Shown piece after piece: positions 57,234-64,000 of a stretch of DNA of 64,000 nucleotides. A program made the translations under genes and the position numbers. Within the stretch, counting starts at the first letter, position 1. Each line of letters begins with the position of its first letter. Under the pieces are notes generated by a model. That model saw only the letters and a program-made list of their open reading frames with translations. It was not told where the DNA came from and did no database searches. This stretch comes from Actinomyces trachealis (GTDB lineage: Bacteria; Actinomycetota; Actinomycetes; Actinomycetales; Actinomycetaceae), in NCBI RefSeq assembly GCF_015711475.1, contig NZ_CP065027.1:868001-932000 (forward strand), written 5' to 3'.

Positions 57234-57617
57234 ATGGGTTGGTTAGTGGGTAAAGAGGGTTTCAGTGCGCTGGGAGCGTTCGGTGCGGTGATGACCGACG
57301 TCATGGCGTACGACTATTTCACTGCTCGCAGATACGCTCGTCATGTGGTCGACGAGTTAGGTCTTGATGGTTATGAGAAAGGTCGTTTGGTTGATGCCGG
57401 ATGCCAGTTCGGGGCCTTGGGTGAGGCCTTGAGAGGGGGTCGTTGAAGTATGTGGGTGTCGATATCGATGACCACGCGCTTCAGGTGGCGCAGAGGCGGT
57501 TGCCGAATGCTGTGTTCTTCCGGTGTGACATTCAGGATTGGCGGGTGGTGTCGCTGGGTGTGTACGATGTTGTCGTTTGCAGCCTAGTGCTGGGCCTGCT
57601 GAAGGATGTCGAGAATT
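57234..57617 (+). pseudogene. SAM-dependent methyltransferase, frameshifted and truncated
   Basis: The first frame gives YDYFTARRYARHVVDELGLD and motif I LVDAGCQFGALGEALRGG, stopping at 57446. The next frame continues as KYVGVDIDDHALQVAQRRLP and FRCDIQDW, then YDVVVCSLVLGLLKDVENL, after which homology stops. A five-G run at 57434 is near the shift. About half of the expected fold is missing. The plantazolicin cluster has PznL, which dimethylates the N-terminal Arg at the end of its operon. This gene fits that role but seems inactive; sequence identity to PznL was not tested. Confidence 0.7.
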
Positions 57618-58133
57618 TGTCCGTTCTCAAGCAGGTAAACCTTGTTGCTGATGTCGATTCAGACTCGGCAGTTGAGTAATTTGGAACTTGACGTCAGGGA
57701 GCAGAGTAAAGGGCTTAGCGGAGGTGAGCGGCAGCGGTTGGCGATCGCCAGGTCCCTCCTTGCCGGAACTTCCGTACTCCTTTTGGATGAGGCTACCTCC
57801 AACCTAGACGGTCGAAACGAATCGATGATTCAAGATGCGATTGCTGTTCCGTCGAACGGCCATCGTACGACACTTTTGATCGCACATAGGCTATCGACAG
57901 TCATTTCAGCTGACCGAATTATTGTTATGGATCGAGGTCAGATCGTCGCGCAGGGGAGCCATCGTGAGCTTATGGAAACCAGTCCGTTGTACCGGGAGCT
58001 GGCGGAGCGCCAGTTGCTTATCGATGGGAGCCTGGCGGCATCGGTCAAACCCTCGATTGGCCACGAGGTAGAAGCTGTAGGCAAGAGCAGACTTCCGGCA
58101 TGTGAGGTAGATCGTTTCGGGAACGGTGAATGA
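57618..58133 (+). pseudogene. C-terminal remnant of an ABC exporter ATPase
   Basis: Residues QSKGLSGGERQRLAIARSLL, VLLLDEATSNLDGRNE and LLIAHRLSTVISADRI are the signature, Walker B and H-loop of an exporter-type ATPase. Walker A and the membrane domain are absent. The join to the methyltransferase remnant is near 57618; VLKQVNLVADVDSDSAVE in the earlier frame may be the preceding helical part, with another shift near 57675. A deletion or recombination has fused two partial genes. It cannot transport on its own. Confidence 0.72.
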
Positions 58134-58414
58134 TGGAACGTTATCTTCTGTATGATGACAGCTGCACCCGATGCGGTTCCATTGCGAGAGTGGTGGAGGT
58201 GTGTGCTGATGAATGGCTGGTTAGTCGATCACTTCGCGACAGAACCATGCGGCAATTGCTACAGTGTCGCAAGGCTGATTGGAAGTGGAGGCCAATGCTG
58301 TTGGAGTTCGACGGTCGACGAGTGCGCGTCTATTCCGGAATAGGGATGGCGCTTCGCCTGGGTGTCGGCCTTGGTCCCGTGAGGGCCTTCCGCATTTTTA
58401 CAAGTGCGGGATGA
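58130..58414 (+). CDS. DCC-type thiol-disulfide oxidoreductase-like small protein
   Basis: A 94-residue protein starting YLLYDDSCTRCGSIARVVEV, similar to the DxxCxxC start of DUF393/DCC thioredoxin-like proteins, with the Cys pair at about 11 and 14. It is shorter than the family norm (about 120) and ends FRIFTSAG, so it may be truncated. Its ATG overlaps the stop of the ABC remnant. A role in thiol chemistry of Cys-rich peptides is only a guess. Confidence 0.55.
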   Translation: MMERYLLYDDSCTRCGSIARVVEVCADEWLVSRSLRDRTMRQLLQCRKADWKWRPMLLEFDGRRVRVYSGIGMALRLGVGLGPVRAFRIFTSAG

Positions 58415-58480
58415 TGCGGAAAGGGCCGTTCTTGAAGCTATTCAGATGGGGTAGTATTCGATTTGAGATAGTGTGCGCTT

Positions 58481-58678
58481 ATGGTTAAACATCAATGTGT
58501 CGAGGTGGTCGCAGTGACCCGGGACGTCCGGGTGCGGTTGCCGACGGAACGAGGCGCCTTCGTCGTGGTCGCCAAGCATGCGGGCGTCGCGAGCGTACGT
58601 TATCGCGCGTCGCGCCGGAATTCGGCGTCCGTGACACTTCTTAGAGGAAGTAAGAAATGCACATCAGTTATGATATGA
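58481..58678 (+). CDS. Small basic open frame, doubtful
   Basis: ATG 58481 opens a 65-residue basic frame, VKHQCVEVVAVTRDVRVRLP and on to KKCTSVMI, just before the second ABC system. No ribosome site and no known domain are seen. It may be a decayed gene end. Confidence 0.25.
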   Translation: MVKHQCVEVVAVTRDVRVRLPTERGAFVVVAKHAGVASVRYRASRRNSASVTLLRGSKKCTSVMI

Positions 58679-58690
58679 GGAGCAGTACCG

Positions 58691-59404
58691 GTGATTGAGA
58701 TCTCAAGAGTCACGAAGACACATGGAGGCAGGCGTGTTGTCGACGACGTGAGCTTCACTGCAGGGCCGGGTAGGGTGACCGGTTTCCTCGGCCCCAATGG
58801 GGCGGGCAAGTCGTCGACGCTGCGCATCCTGCTCGGGCTCGACCGTCCGACGTCGGGCACAGCGCTCATCAATGGCAAGCCCTACGAGAGTCTCGGTCAA
58901 CCGCTGCGGACGGTGGGTGCGATGCTGGATGGGGCGTCCGCGGTTCCTGAGCGGCGCGGGGTGGATCACCTGCGCTGGATCGCACAGTCCAACCGCATTC
59001 CCGCGCGACGCGTCGACGAGGTACTAGAGACGGTCGGGCTGACCGACGCCGCAAAGGTTCGAGTGCGGAAGTACTCGCTCGGGATGAAGCAGCGTCTTGG
59101 GCTCGCCGCCGCCCTCCTGGGTGAGCCACGCGTGCTCGTACTCGACGAGCCGGTCAACGGCCTCGATCCCGAGGGCATCCGCACGATCCGCACATTCCTG
59201 CGACGCTACGCCGATCAAGGAAACACCGTACTGCTCTCCAGCCACCTCATGGGAGAGATCGCCGAGACGGTCGACGACGTCGTGGTGATCAACAAGGGGC
59301 GCATCGTTGCTGACGGCACCCTCGACGAGATCACCGCAGGGCACGACTCCCTCGAGGACGCGTTCTTCGCACTGACCGGCAGCGAGCCGGGAGCGAGCTG
59401 GTGA
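58691..59404 (+). CDS. ABC transporter ATP-binding protein, antibiotic immunity type
   Basis: A 237-residue ATPase with Walker A GPNGAGKSS (Ser in place of Thr), signature YSLGMKQRLGLAAALL, Walker B VLVLDEPVNGLDP and H-loop LSSHLMGE. The SLGMKQRL signature and short length fit the BcrA/lantibiotic-immunity group. GTG 58691 has GAGGAG upstream. Two permease genes follow with four-base overlaps. G+C rises clearly here relative to the LAP genes, indicating another origin. Confidence 0.87.
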   Translation: MIEISRVTKTHGGRRVVDDVSFTAGPGRVTGFLGPNGAGKSSTLRILLGLDRPTSGTALINGKPYESLGQPLRTVGAMLDGASAVPERRGVDHLRWIAQSNRIPARRVDEVLETVGLTDAAKVRVRKYSLGMKQRLGLAAALLGEPRVLVLDEPVNGLDPEGIRTIRTFLRRYADQGNTVLLSSHLMGEIAETVDDVVVINKGRIVADGTLDEITAGHDSLEDAFFALTGSEPGASW

Positions 59405-60189
59405 GCGGCATGATCGCAGCGATCCGATCAGAATGGACGAAGACGTTCACGCTTCCAAGCGTGTGGATCATCACCGGTGCGCTCTTCGCCGTGTTCCTCC
59501 TCTTCCAGTTCCTGTCCTTCGAGTTCTACTCCGAGACCGCCGCGCGACTGACCTCCGGCGAGAGCACGCAGGCCCAGGCCGTGGCATTGCTGCAGGGCGA
59601 CCTGATGGCGAGCATATTCAATCCGGGCATCCTCTTCACCCTGCTCGGGGCGGTCATCGCTGGGGCGGAGTTCCGCACCGGGCAGTTCGGGATGAGTGTG
59701 GTCGCGGTCCCGAACCGGATTCGCCTGGTCGTGAGCAAGGTCCTTGTCGCCGCGCTGTTCGCGCTCGCGCTGGGCGTCATCTGGTACGCGATCGGTACGT
59801 CGCTCATGCTGGCATCCACGAACGGGGTCGCCGCTGCGGCAGTGCTCAACGGCGACTTCTTCGCCACGCTGGGCCGGGTGCTTCTCTTCATGGTGGCGTT
59901 CGCGTTGTTCCCCCTCGGTCTGACGCTCCTCACAAGACGGACGCTGACGGGCGTGATCGCCGCCATGGTGTTCTTCATGCTCACCCTGACGCAGGTCGTG
60001 GCCATGGTCTCACCGGCGGTCGACGCATTCCTGCCGCTAAGTGCCGCCCGGAATCTCCTACTGAACTCCGACGATACCCCTGTGCCGACCACGGCCGGCC
60101 CAGTGCACGGCGCTCTCGTGCTCACCGCCTGGGCCGTCCTCACCGTCGTCCTCGCCGCAGTCGTGACGAAGTGGAGGGACGCCTCATGA
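59401..60189 (+). CDS. ABC-2 type permease, first of two
   Basis: A 262-residue protein with about six helices, starting SGMIAAIRSEWTKTFTLPSV, the usual cytoplasmic lead of such permeases, then helices around 20-42, 75-95, 105-130, 150-170, 178-200 and 235-255. GTG 59401 overlaps the ATPase stop (GTGA). Works with the next permease and the shared ATPase. Confidence 0.84.
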   Translation: MSGMIAAIRSEWTKTFTLPSVWIITGALFAVFLLFQFLSFEFYSETAARLTSGESTQAQAVALLQGDLMASIFNPGILFTLLGAVIAGAEFRTGQFGMSVVAVPNRIRLVVSKVLVAALFALALGVIWYAIGTSLMLASTNGVAAAAVLNGDFFATLGRVLLFMVAFALFPLGLTLLTRRTLTGVIAAMVFFMLTLTQVVAMVSPAVDAFLPLSAARNLLLNSDDTPVPTTAGPVHGALVLTAWAVLTVVLAAVVTKWRDAS

Positions 60190-60935
60190 CGGACGTCGTC
60201 CAGCCGACGATCCGCTGGAGAGATACGGTCCGTTCGGAGATCACCAAGATCACGACGCATCCGGCGACGTTCTTGATGCTCGTCATCGCCGTCGCGGCGA
60301 ATCTTCTTCTGGCAGCGATCGACGCCAGCGGCGTCACGTTCTATACCGGCGACCCCTCGGGGCCATCGTCATTGTCCGACTTCGGTGTCGTGATGATCGC
60401 CCCGCTCTACGCGTTCCTGGTCATCCCGGTATGGGCGGCCGCCACTGAGTACCACGGCGGTCAGCTGCGCATGAGCCTGAGCGCTACGCCGCAACGCGGC
60501 AGGTTCATCCTCGCCAAGCTGGCGGCGACGCTGGCCATCGTCAGTGTCGCCGCCGTGGTCGCGATCGTGCCCGCGCGGCTGGTCGTCGGTGTCACCGACA
60601 GCATGGGTCCCGTGGCCGTGCTCATGAGCTGCATTCAGTGGACGGTGGCATACGTGCTCATGTCCCTCGTCGCCTTCGGGCTCGCCGGCATCCTGAAGAA
60701 CACGGTCGCACCGCTGGGCATCATGATCGCCCTCCCCGTCGTGATCGCGACCGGCATCCTACAGTGGCCCGACGGGCTGCGCTTCCTGCCCGACCAGGCG
60801 GCACTGAGCTTGGTCGGTACGCCGCAGTTCGATGTTCACGAGATCCCGCCACCGGTCGCCGCCGCCGTCCTCGTGATCTGGGCGTGCGTCGCCGTGGCGG
60901 ACTACGCGTTCTCAGTCACCCGTAGCGACACGTGA
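60186..60935 (+). CDS. ABC-2 type permease, second of two
   Basis: A 249-residue protein with a lead RWRDTVRSEITKITTHPATF similar to that of its neighbour, and about six helices (around 27-45, 65-85, 110-130, 145-170, 178-195, 225-243). ATG 60186 overlaps the upstream stop (ATGA). The ATPase plus two unequal permeases recalls LanFEG-type immunity. A very strong hairpin starts at the next base after its stop. Confidence 0.84.
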   Translation: MTDVVQPTIRWRDTVRSEITKITTHPATFLMLVIAVAANLLLAAIDASGVTFYTGDPSGPSSLSDFGVVMIAPLYAFLVIPVWAAATEYHGGQLRMSLSATPQRGRFILAKLAATLAIVSVAAVVAIVPARLVVGVTDSMGPVAVLMSCIQWTVAYVLMSLVAFGLAGILKNTVAPLGIMIALPVVIATGILQWPDGLRFLPDQAALSLVGTPQFDVHEIPPPVAAAVLVIWACVAVADYAFSVTRSDT

Positions 60936-61000
60936 CCCACATATCAGCGTCGGTGCCCGGGTCCTGGCGAAGGCCCCGGGCACCGATGCTGATATGTGGG
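60936..61000. terminator. Long terminator hairpin, 26-bp stem
   Basis: The arms at 60936-60961 and 60975-61000 are complementary over 26 bp with a single G-T pair; they begin CCCACATATCAGCG and end GCTGATATGTGGG. The loop is 13 bases. It separates the convergent permease and lipoprotein genes. Confidence 0.88.
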
Positions 61001-61008
61001 TGGTGGGT

Positions 61009-61311
61009 TCAGCTGCTCCAGACGACGCCGTCGAGGAAGGCCTGGAAGGTCGCGTCGCTGATCTGCGCGTCCTGGATGGTGTAGCCGTCCGGGTAGGAGG
61101 TCAGGGCGAGAGCCGCAGCCACGTTGTTGCCCTTCGGCGCCTCGTAGTCCGGTGCCGCGGGCGAGGCGGCGGGGCCCTTCGACGGCGGCTGGGAGGCGAC
61201 TACCGTCGGCGCGTCGGAGGGCTGGACGACCGCCACCTGCTCGCCGCAGGCGGCGAGACCACATGACAGGAGCAGAACGGTGACGGCTGTGAGGGAAACT
61301 GAACGCTTCAT
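61009..61311 (-). CDS. Putative lipoprotein, 100 residues
   Basis: The signal MKRSVSLTAVTVLLLSCGL leads to lipobox LAAC-G. After a Pro/Ala/Ser-rich linker (SQPPSKGPAASPAAPDYEAP) comes a short globular part with ALTSYPDGYTIQDAQISD and ending GVVWSS. The family is not recognised. It is convergent to the ABC genes across a shared terminator and next to an IS remnant. Confidence 0.72.
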   Translation of the reverse strand: MKRSVSLTAVTVLLLSCGLAACGEQVAVVQPSDAPTVVASQPPSKGPAASPAAPDYEAPKGNNVAAALALTSYPDGYTIQDAQISDATFQAFLDGVVWSS

Positions 61312-61342
61312 GGCGGATACGGTAGGTGCCCGGTCAGCCGGA

Positions 61343-62213
61343 CCCTAGATGAGTAAGTCCAAGGGGTGGGTTAGTGGTTGTGGGGGGCAGGGATCGTAGG
61401 ATAGGGGGCTGGTGAGGTTGTTGTGCCAGGTGGCGGCTGTCAGGGCCAGGGCTCGTTGGGTGATGCGTGAGCAGACTCTTGCGGGGGTGCGCCCGCCGTG
61501 GCTCTCGAGGTCGAGCTGTCCTTGGTGTCCAGCACCGCGAGCAGGGTCGCTCGCTCGTCGGTCTTGGCTCTGGTCAGGGCCCAGCCCACAGGAAGGCCGT
61601 GGACTGTGCACACCAGGCGCAGGCGCAGGCCCCAGAAGAAGCGTGAGTGGGAGGCGCAGTAGCCGTACTCGGCCCATCCCGCCAGGGCTGAGCGCATCAC
61701 GGTGGGTCGGGAGCGGGCGCACTCGACGGGGGTGGAGTCGACCAGCCAGACGGTGTCGTCATGGACGCGCGAGCCCCGACGCAAGGCGGCGCACCCCAGG
61801 TCATGGTGGCAGTCAGCGAGTGGACGCGCTTGTTGTAGCCCGACTGGCCCGGTACCCGGGGAAACATAGCGCGCAGGTCGGTATCCGGCTTGAGGCGGCG
61901 TATCCAGCGGGTCTCACTGGTGTAGCCCAGCAGGGCCTGCACGACCGCCAGGGTGATGATCTCGGCGTCGCTGGTCACCGCAGCGATACCGACCCGTGGG
62001 CGTGGTGGCAGGACCTCGGGATGGTCCTTCAACAGATCATCGACTGTGACGTACAGTGCGGTAGCGAGGGCCTCCAGGCCGGTGTCCATGAGCGAGCCGT
62101 CCTTCCCAACAGAAGCGGTGAGACCTGGTGTAACACCACCGATCCTGAGGATCCCTCACCCCATAGCCCAGCACCCACGCCGAACCACACCCCTCGGACT
62201 TACTCATCCAGGG
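61343..62213 (-). mobile_element. IS982-type insertion sequence remnant
   Basis: Terminal inverted repeats are visible: CCCTAGATGAGTAAGTCC from 61343 and, on the other strand from 62213, CCCTGGATGAGTAAGTCC, continuing rAGGGGTG on both ends. The element of about 870 bp contains a disrupted transposase. It cuts an ABC ATPase gene at its right end. No clear target duplication was seen. Confidence 0.8.
61345..62089 (-). pseudogene. IS982-family transposase, frameshifted with deletion
   Basis: Segments in three frames follow each other: ALATALYVTVDDLLKDHPEV to FPRVPGQSGYNKRVHSL (61900-62089), then VWLVDSTPVECARSRP and RLRLVCTVHGLPVGWALT (about 61530-61760), then RITQRALALTAATWHNNL (about 61400-61460). 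The first stretch, with the FPxxPxxSxxNKR pattern, and the DSTPVECARSRP Asp are typical of IS982 transposases. A piece between LLAVLDTKD and the C-terminal block is missing. It is inactive. Confidence 0.82.
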
Positions 62214-62398
62214 CGGCTGAAACCAAGAATGATGTCGATGGTGGTGGACTTCCCGGCGCCGTTGGGGCCCAGGAAGGCTATAACCTCACCGGTTTTCAGC
62301 CACAAGTCCAGGTGGTCCACGGCCATCAACTGCCCGAAGGCCTTGGTCAGCTGGCTGACTGCGATGGATGGGGTTTCCTGAGGGGTGTGGATGTTCAT
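62204..62398 (-). pseudogene. ABC transporter ATPase cut by the IS element
   Basis: Only 64 residues remain: start MNIHTPQETPSIAVSQLTKA, Walker A FLGPNGAGKSTTIDIILG and stop soon after entering the IS end. The signature and Walker B are missing and are not found beyond the IS on the left, so IS insertion was followed by deletion, or the rest was lost before. It likely was a drug-efflux type ATPase. Confidence 0.85.
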
Positions 62399-62762
62399 GG
62401 GTCCAGGCTCTGCCGGGTGGCCGCAGCCTGGTACTGCCGCCCGTCACCGTTTCCAGGTGACGAAAGTCAGGACCGTTAGCGGGCCCGGACGGCTTACGGG
62501 CGCCGACCCCGCCCTCCCGGGAGATTCAGTCAGACCGCGCGCGTGCGGGGAGGTTGTGGGCGATCTCGCAGCGGAGAACCACCTGATTGGTGCTGTGCTG
62601 GTGGCGTAGGTGCGCGGGGGTCTGGCAGAATCACCTCCTGCACTCGTCTGCGTGCGGCCCCTCTCCCGGGCGTGGACGCGTCTCGGCGCGAGCCGGACAA
62701 CGTTGCTTTACCCCACCGGGGTCTGGCAAGCGCCAAACCATCAGAACCAGGAGTTCAACCAA
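62399..62762. other. Spacer before rpsP
   Basis: No gene is visible in these 364 bp. A small hairpin CGTCACC/GGTGACG lies at 62442-62462. The right part should contain the rpsP promoter, and AGGAG near 62749 is the ribosome site. G+C and codon-like patterns are those of the core genome. Confidence 0.5.
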
Positions 62763-63245
62763 GTGGCAGTCAAGATTCGCCTCAAGCGCATGGGCAAGAA
62801 GTTCCAGCCTTTCTACCGTGTCGTCGTGCTCGACGGCCGTAAGCGCCGGGATGGCCGTGTCCTTGAGGAGATCGGTATTTACGACCCGATGCAGGAGCCT
62901 TCGCTCATTCGCATCGACTCTGAGCGCGCTCAGTACTGGCTCGGTGTTGGTGCCCAGCCTTCTGACACGGTTTTTAACCTGCTCAAGATCACGGGCATCT
63001 ACCATGCCTTCAAGGGCCTGAAGGTTCCCGAGGGCAAGTTGAAGGTCAAGGAGGGCGACGCCGCTACTGCCGCTGAGGCCGCCATCAAGGCTGCCGCCGC
63101 GGACGCGGAGAAGCGCAAGGCCGCCGCCTCTGAGGCCAAGGACAAGGCTGACAAGGAAGCTGCTGAGGCAGCTGCCGCTGAATCCAAGGCCGCTGAGGAG
63201 ACCGCTTCCGAGGAGGCCACCAAGGCCCCCGCTGAGGAGGCCTGA
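62763..63245 (+). CDS. rpsP: 30S ribosomal protein S16
   Basis: A 160-residue S16. GTG 62763 starts [20 protein letters not shown], then [13 protein letters not shown] and the Trp-containing [18 protein letters not shown] are invariant. After about residue 100 follows an Ala/Lys/Glu-rich tail of about 60 residues, longer than in most bacteria but common in actinobacteria. It directly precedes khpA by 1 bp, a conserved pair. Confidence 0.97.
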   Translation: MAVKIRLKRMGKKFQPFYRVVVLDGRKRRDGRVLEEIGIYDPMQEPSLIRIDSERAQYWLGVGAQPSDTVFNLLKITGIYHAFKGLKVPEGKLKVKEGDAATAAEAAIKAAAADAEKRKAAASEAKDKADKEAAEAAAAESKAAEETASEEATKAPAEEA

Positions 63246-63246
63246 G

Positions 63247-63483
63247 ATGCTCGCTGACGCGCTCGAGCACCTCGTGCGGGGCATCGTCGACAACCCTGAC
63301 GACGTCACCGTCACCTCCCGGTCGCTGCGCCGCGGCGACCTACTAGAGGTGCGGGTTAACCCCGAGGACCTTGGACGTGTCATCGGCCGGTCAGGACGGA
63401 CAGCCCGGTGCCTGCGCACTGTGGTCAACGCTCTGGCTGATAGTCCGGTCCGAGTCGACGTCGTTGACACTGACCGACGCTGA
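63247..63483 (+). CDS. khpA: KH-domain RNA-binding protein KhpA
   Basis: A 78-residue KH protein beginning MLADALEHLVRGIVDNPDDV. The GxxG loop is VIGRSGRTARCLRTVV. The family (also called YlqC) lies behind rpsP in most Gram-positive bacteria and with KhpB binds RNA and affects cell division. rimM and trmD, which often follow, are not here; a terminator follows instead. Confidence 0.95.
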   Translation: MLADALEHLVRGIVDNPDDVTVTSRSLRRGDLLEVRVNPEDLGRVIGRSGRTARCLRTVVNALADSPVRVDVVDTDRR

Positions 63484-63500
63484 CGCTGAATCAGAACCAC

Positions 63501-63540
63501 AGCGCCGCCCGGCTTCACCAGGAGGTAGCCGGGCGGCGCT
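63501..63540. terminator. Terminator after khpA
   Basis: AGCGCCGCCCGGCT (63501-63514) and AGCCGGGCGGCGCT (63527-63540) form a perfect 14-bp stem with a 12-base loop, between convergent genes. Confidence 0.87.
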
Positions 63541-63581
63541 GCGTCATGCTGTCAGCCTGGGCTCACCCAGCACCTTGGGCC

Positions 63582-64000
63582 TCAAAACCAGGACTGCGCT
63601 GGGTAGAAGGTGCCAGCGTCACAGGCCATGCCCCAGCTGGTTGCTGCCAGGCCATTGAGCCAGCCCTCCGCGTTACTCAGGCTGCCCAGGACGGTGCCAG
63701 TAGTTAGGGAGAGCATCTTCAGGCTGGTGGGACGGTTGTCTGCGCTCTGAGGCATCGTGTACGCGACATCGCCGAACACGGCGGTGGAATAGGGCACTGG
63801 CTGGCCTGACCCCCCTAGTCGCAGCAGTGGGGCCGCCTGCCCGGGGTGCATCACCTCAACCAGATCATTGCCGTGCAGCACCAGCTCCTGGGCGTCAGAC
63901 GCGATCCGTGGCCACGCAGCCCCAAGGAACATCGTATGTGCGGGGTCCGCTTGGAGGGTCAGAGTTTGGTCGGTCTCCAAATTGGTGGCCAGGATTTGGG
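63582..64000 (-). CDS. Unidentified protein, N-terminus beyond window
   Basis: The frame is open to the window edge and reads QILATNLETDQTLTL, so a start near 63980 is only apparent. The visible 132 C-terminal residues contain alternating strands such as LVLHGNDLVEVMHPGQ, YSTAVFGDVAYTMP and LKMLSLTTGTVLGSLSNAEG, ending CDAGTFYPAQSWF, suggestive of PQQ-like beta-propeller repeats. No catalytic site is visible. The identity is open. Confidence 0.55.
   Translation of the reverse strand, partial: QILATNLETDQTLTLQADPAHTMFLGAAWPRIASDAQELVLHGNDLVEVMHPGQAAPLLRLGGSGQPVPYSTAVFGDVAYTMPQSADNRPTSLKMLSLTTGTVLGSLSNAEGWLNGLAATSWGMACDAGTFYPAQSWF

Noticed and set aside
51196..60935. Lantibiotic (lanthipeptide) interpretation of the cluster.
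   Set aside because: No LanB, LanC, LanM or LanKC-like gene is present; YcaO and SagB-type enzymes point to azole formation instead.

Overview
The window is chromosomal DNA of a high-G+C actinobacterium, most likely an Actinomycetaceae member (Actinomyces or Schaalia type). Supporting signs are strongly G/C-ending codons, frequent GTG starts, the clpP1-clpP2-clpX order, a translational T-box in front of ileS, smc next to ftsY, and the block ffh / amidohydrolase / rpsP / KH-domain protein. The genus is an inference; no rRNA is present to settle it.

1-31 kb is mostly core genome. A methyltransferase (cut by the window edge) diverges from a TetR regulator and has a DtxR/IdeR-like iron box in front. 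Then come clpP1, clpP2, clpX and chorismate mutase, two paralogous long-chain acyl-CoA ligases, valS, and a two-gene ABC half-transporter operon with its own iron box, probably for siderophores. proC, two carbohydrate enzymes (GH13 and GH1), an SDR oxidoreductase, T-box-controlled ileS, a small secreted-protein gene broken by an amber codon, folC, ndk and a NatA/NatB-like ABC system follow.

31-49 kb holds an alpha/beta hydrolase, a large secreted SGNH/LamG protein, smc, ftsY, a MacB/FtsX-type ABC pair facing a histidine kinase/response regulator pair, ffh, an amidohydrolase and an AGCS amino-acid:cation symporter.

49.5-62.4 kb is an accessory island between the amidohydrolase and rpsP. It is bounded by decayed IS1380-type and IS982-type elements, and its left two thirds are visibly lower in G+C. 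Its main content is a RiPP cluster of the linear azol(in)e-containing peptide (LAP/TOMM) class. An unannotated 42-residue precursor (51196-51324) has a leader end and Arg-Cys core start like plantazolicin but a different core, RCSSSSSTCCIACWS. It is followed by small genes, a cyclodehydratase C protein split from its leader-binding domain, a YcaO cyclodehydratase, a SagB-type dehydrogenase and an ABC exporter. The methyltransferase expected to dimethylate the N-terminal Arg is frameshifted and truncated, and joined to a remnant of an ABC exporter. No leader protease is visible. A separate three-gene ABC system of higher G+C closes the island.

62.7-64 kb returns to core genome with rpsP and khpA, then the edge of a secreted or beta-propeller-like protein.
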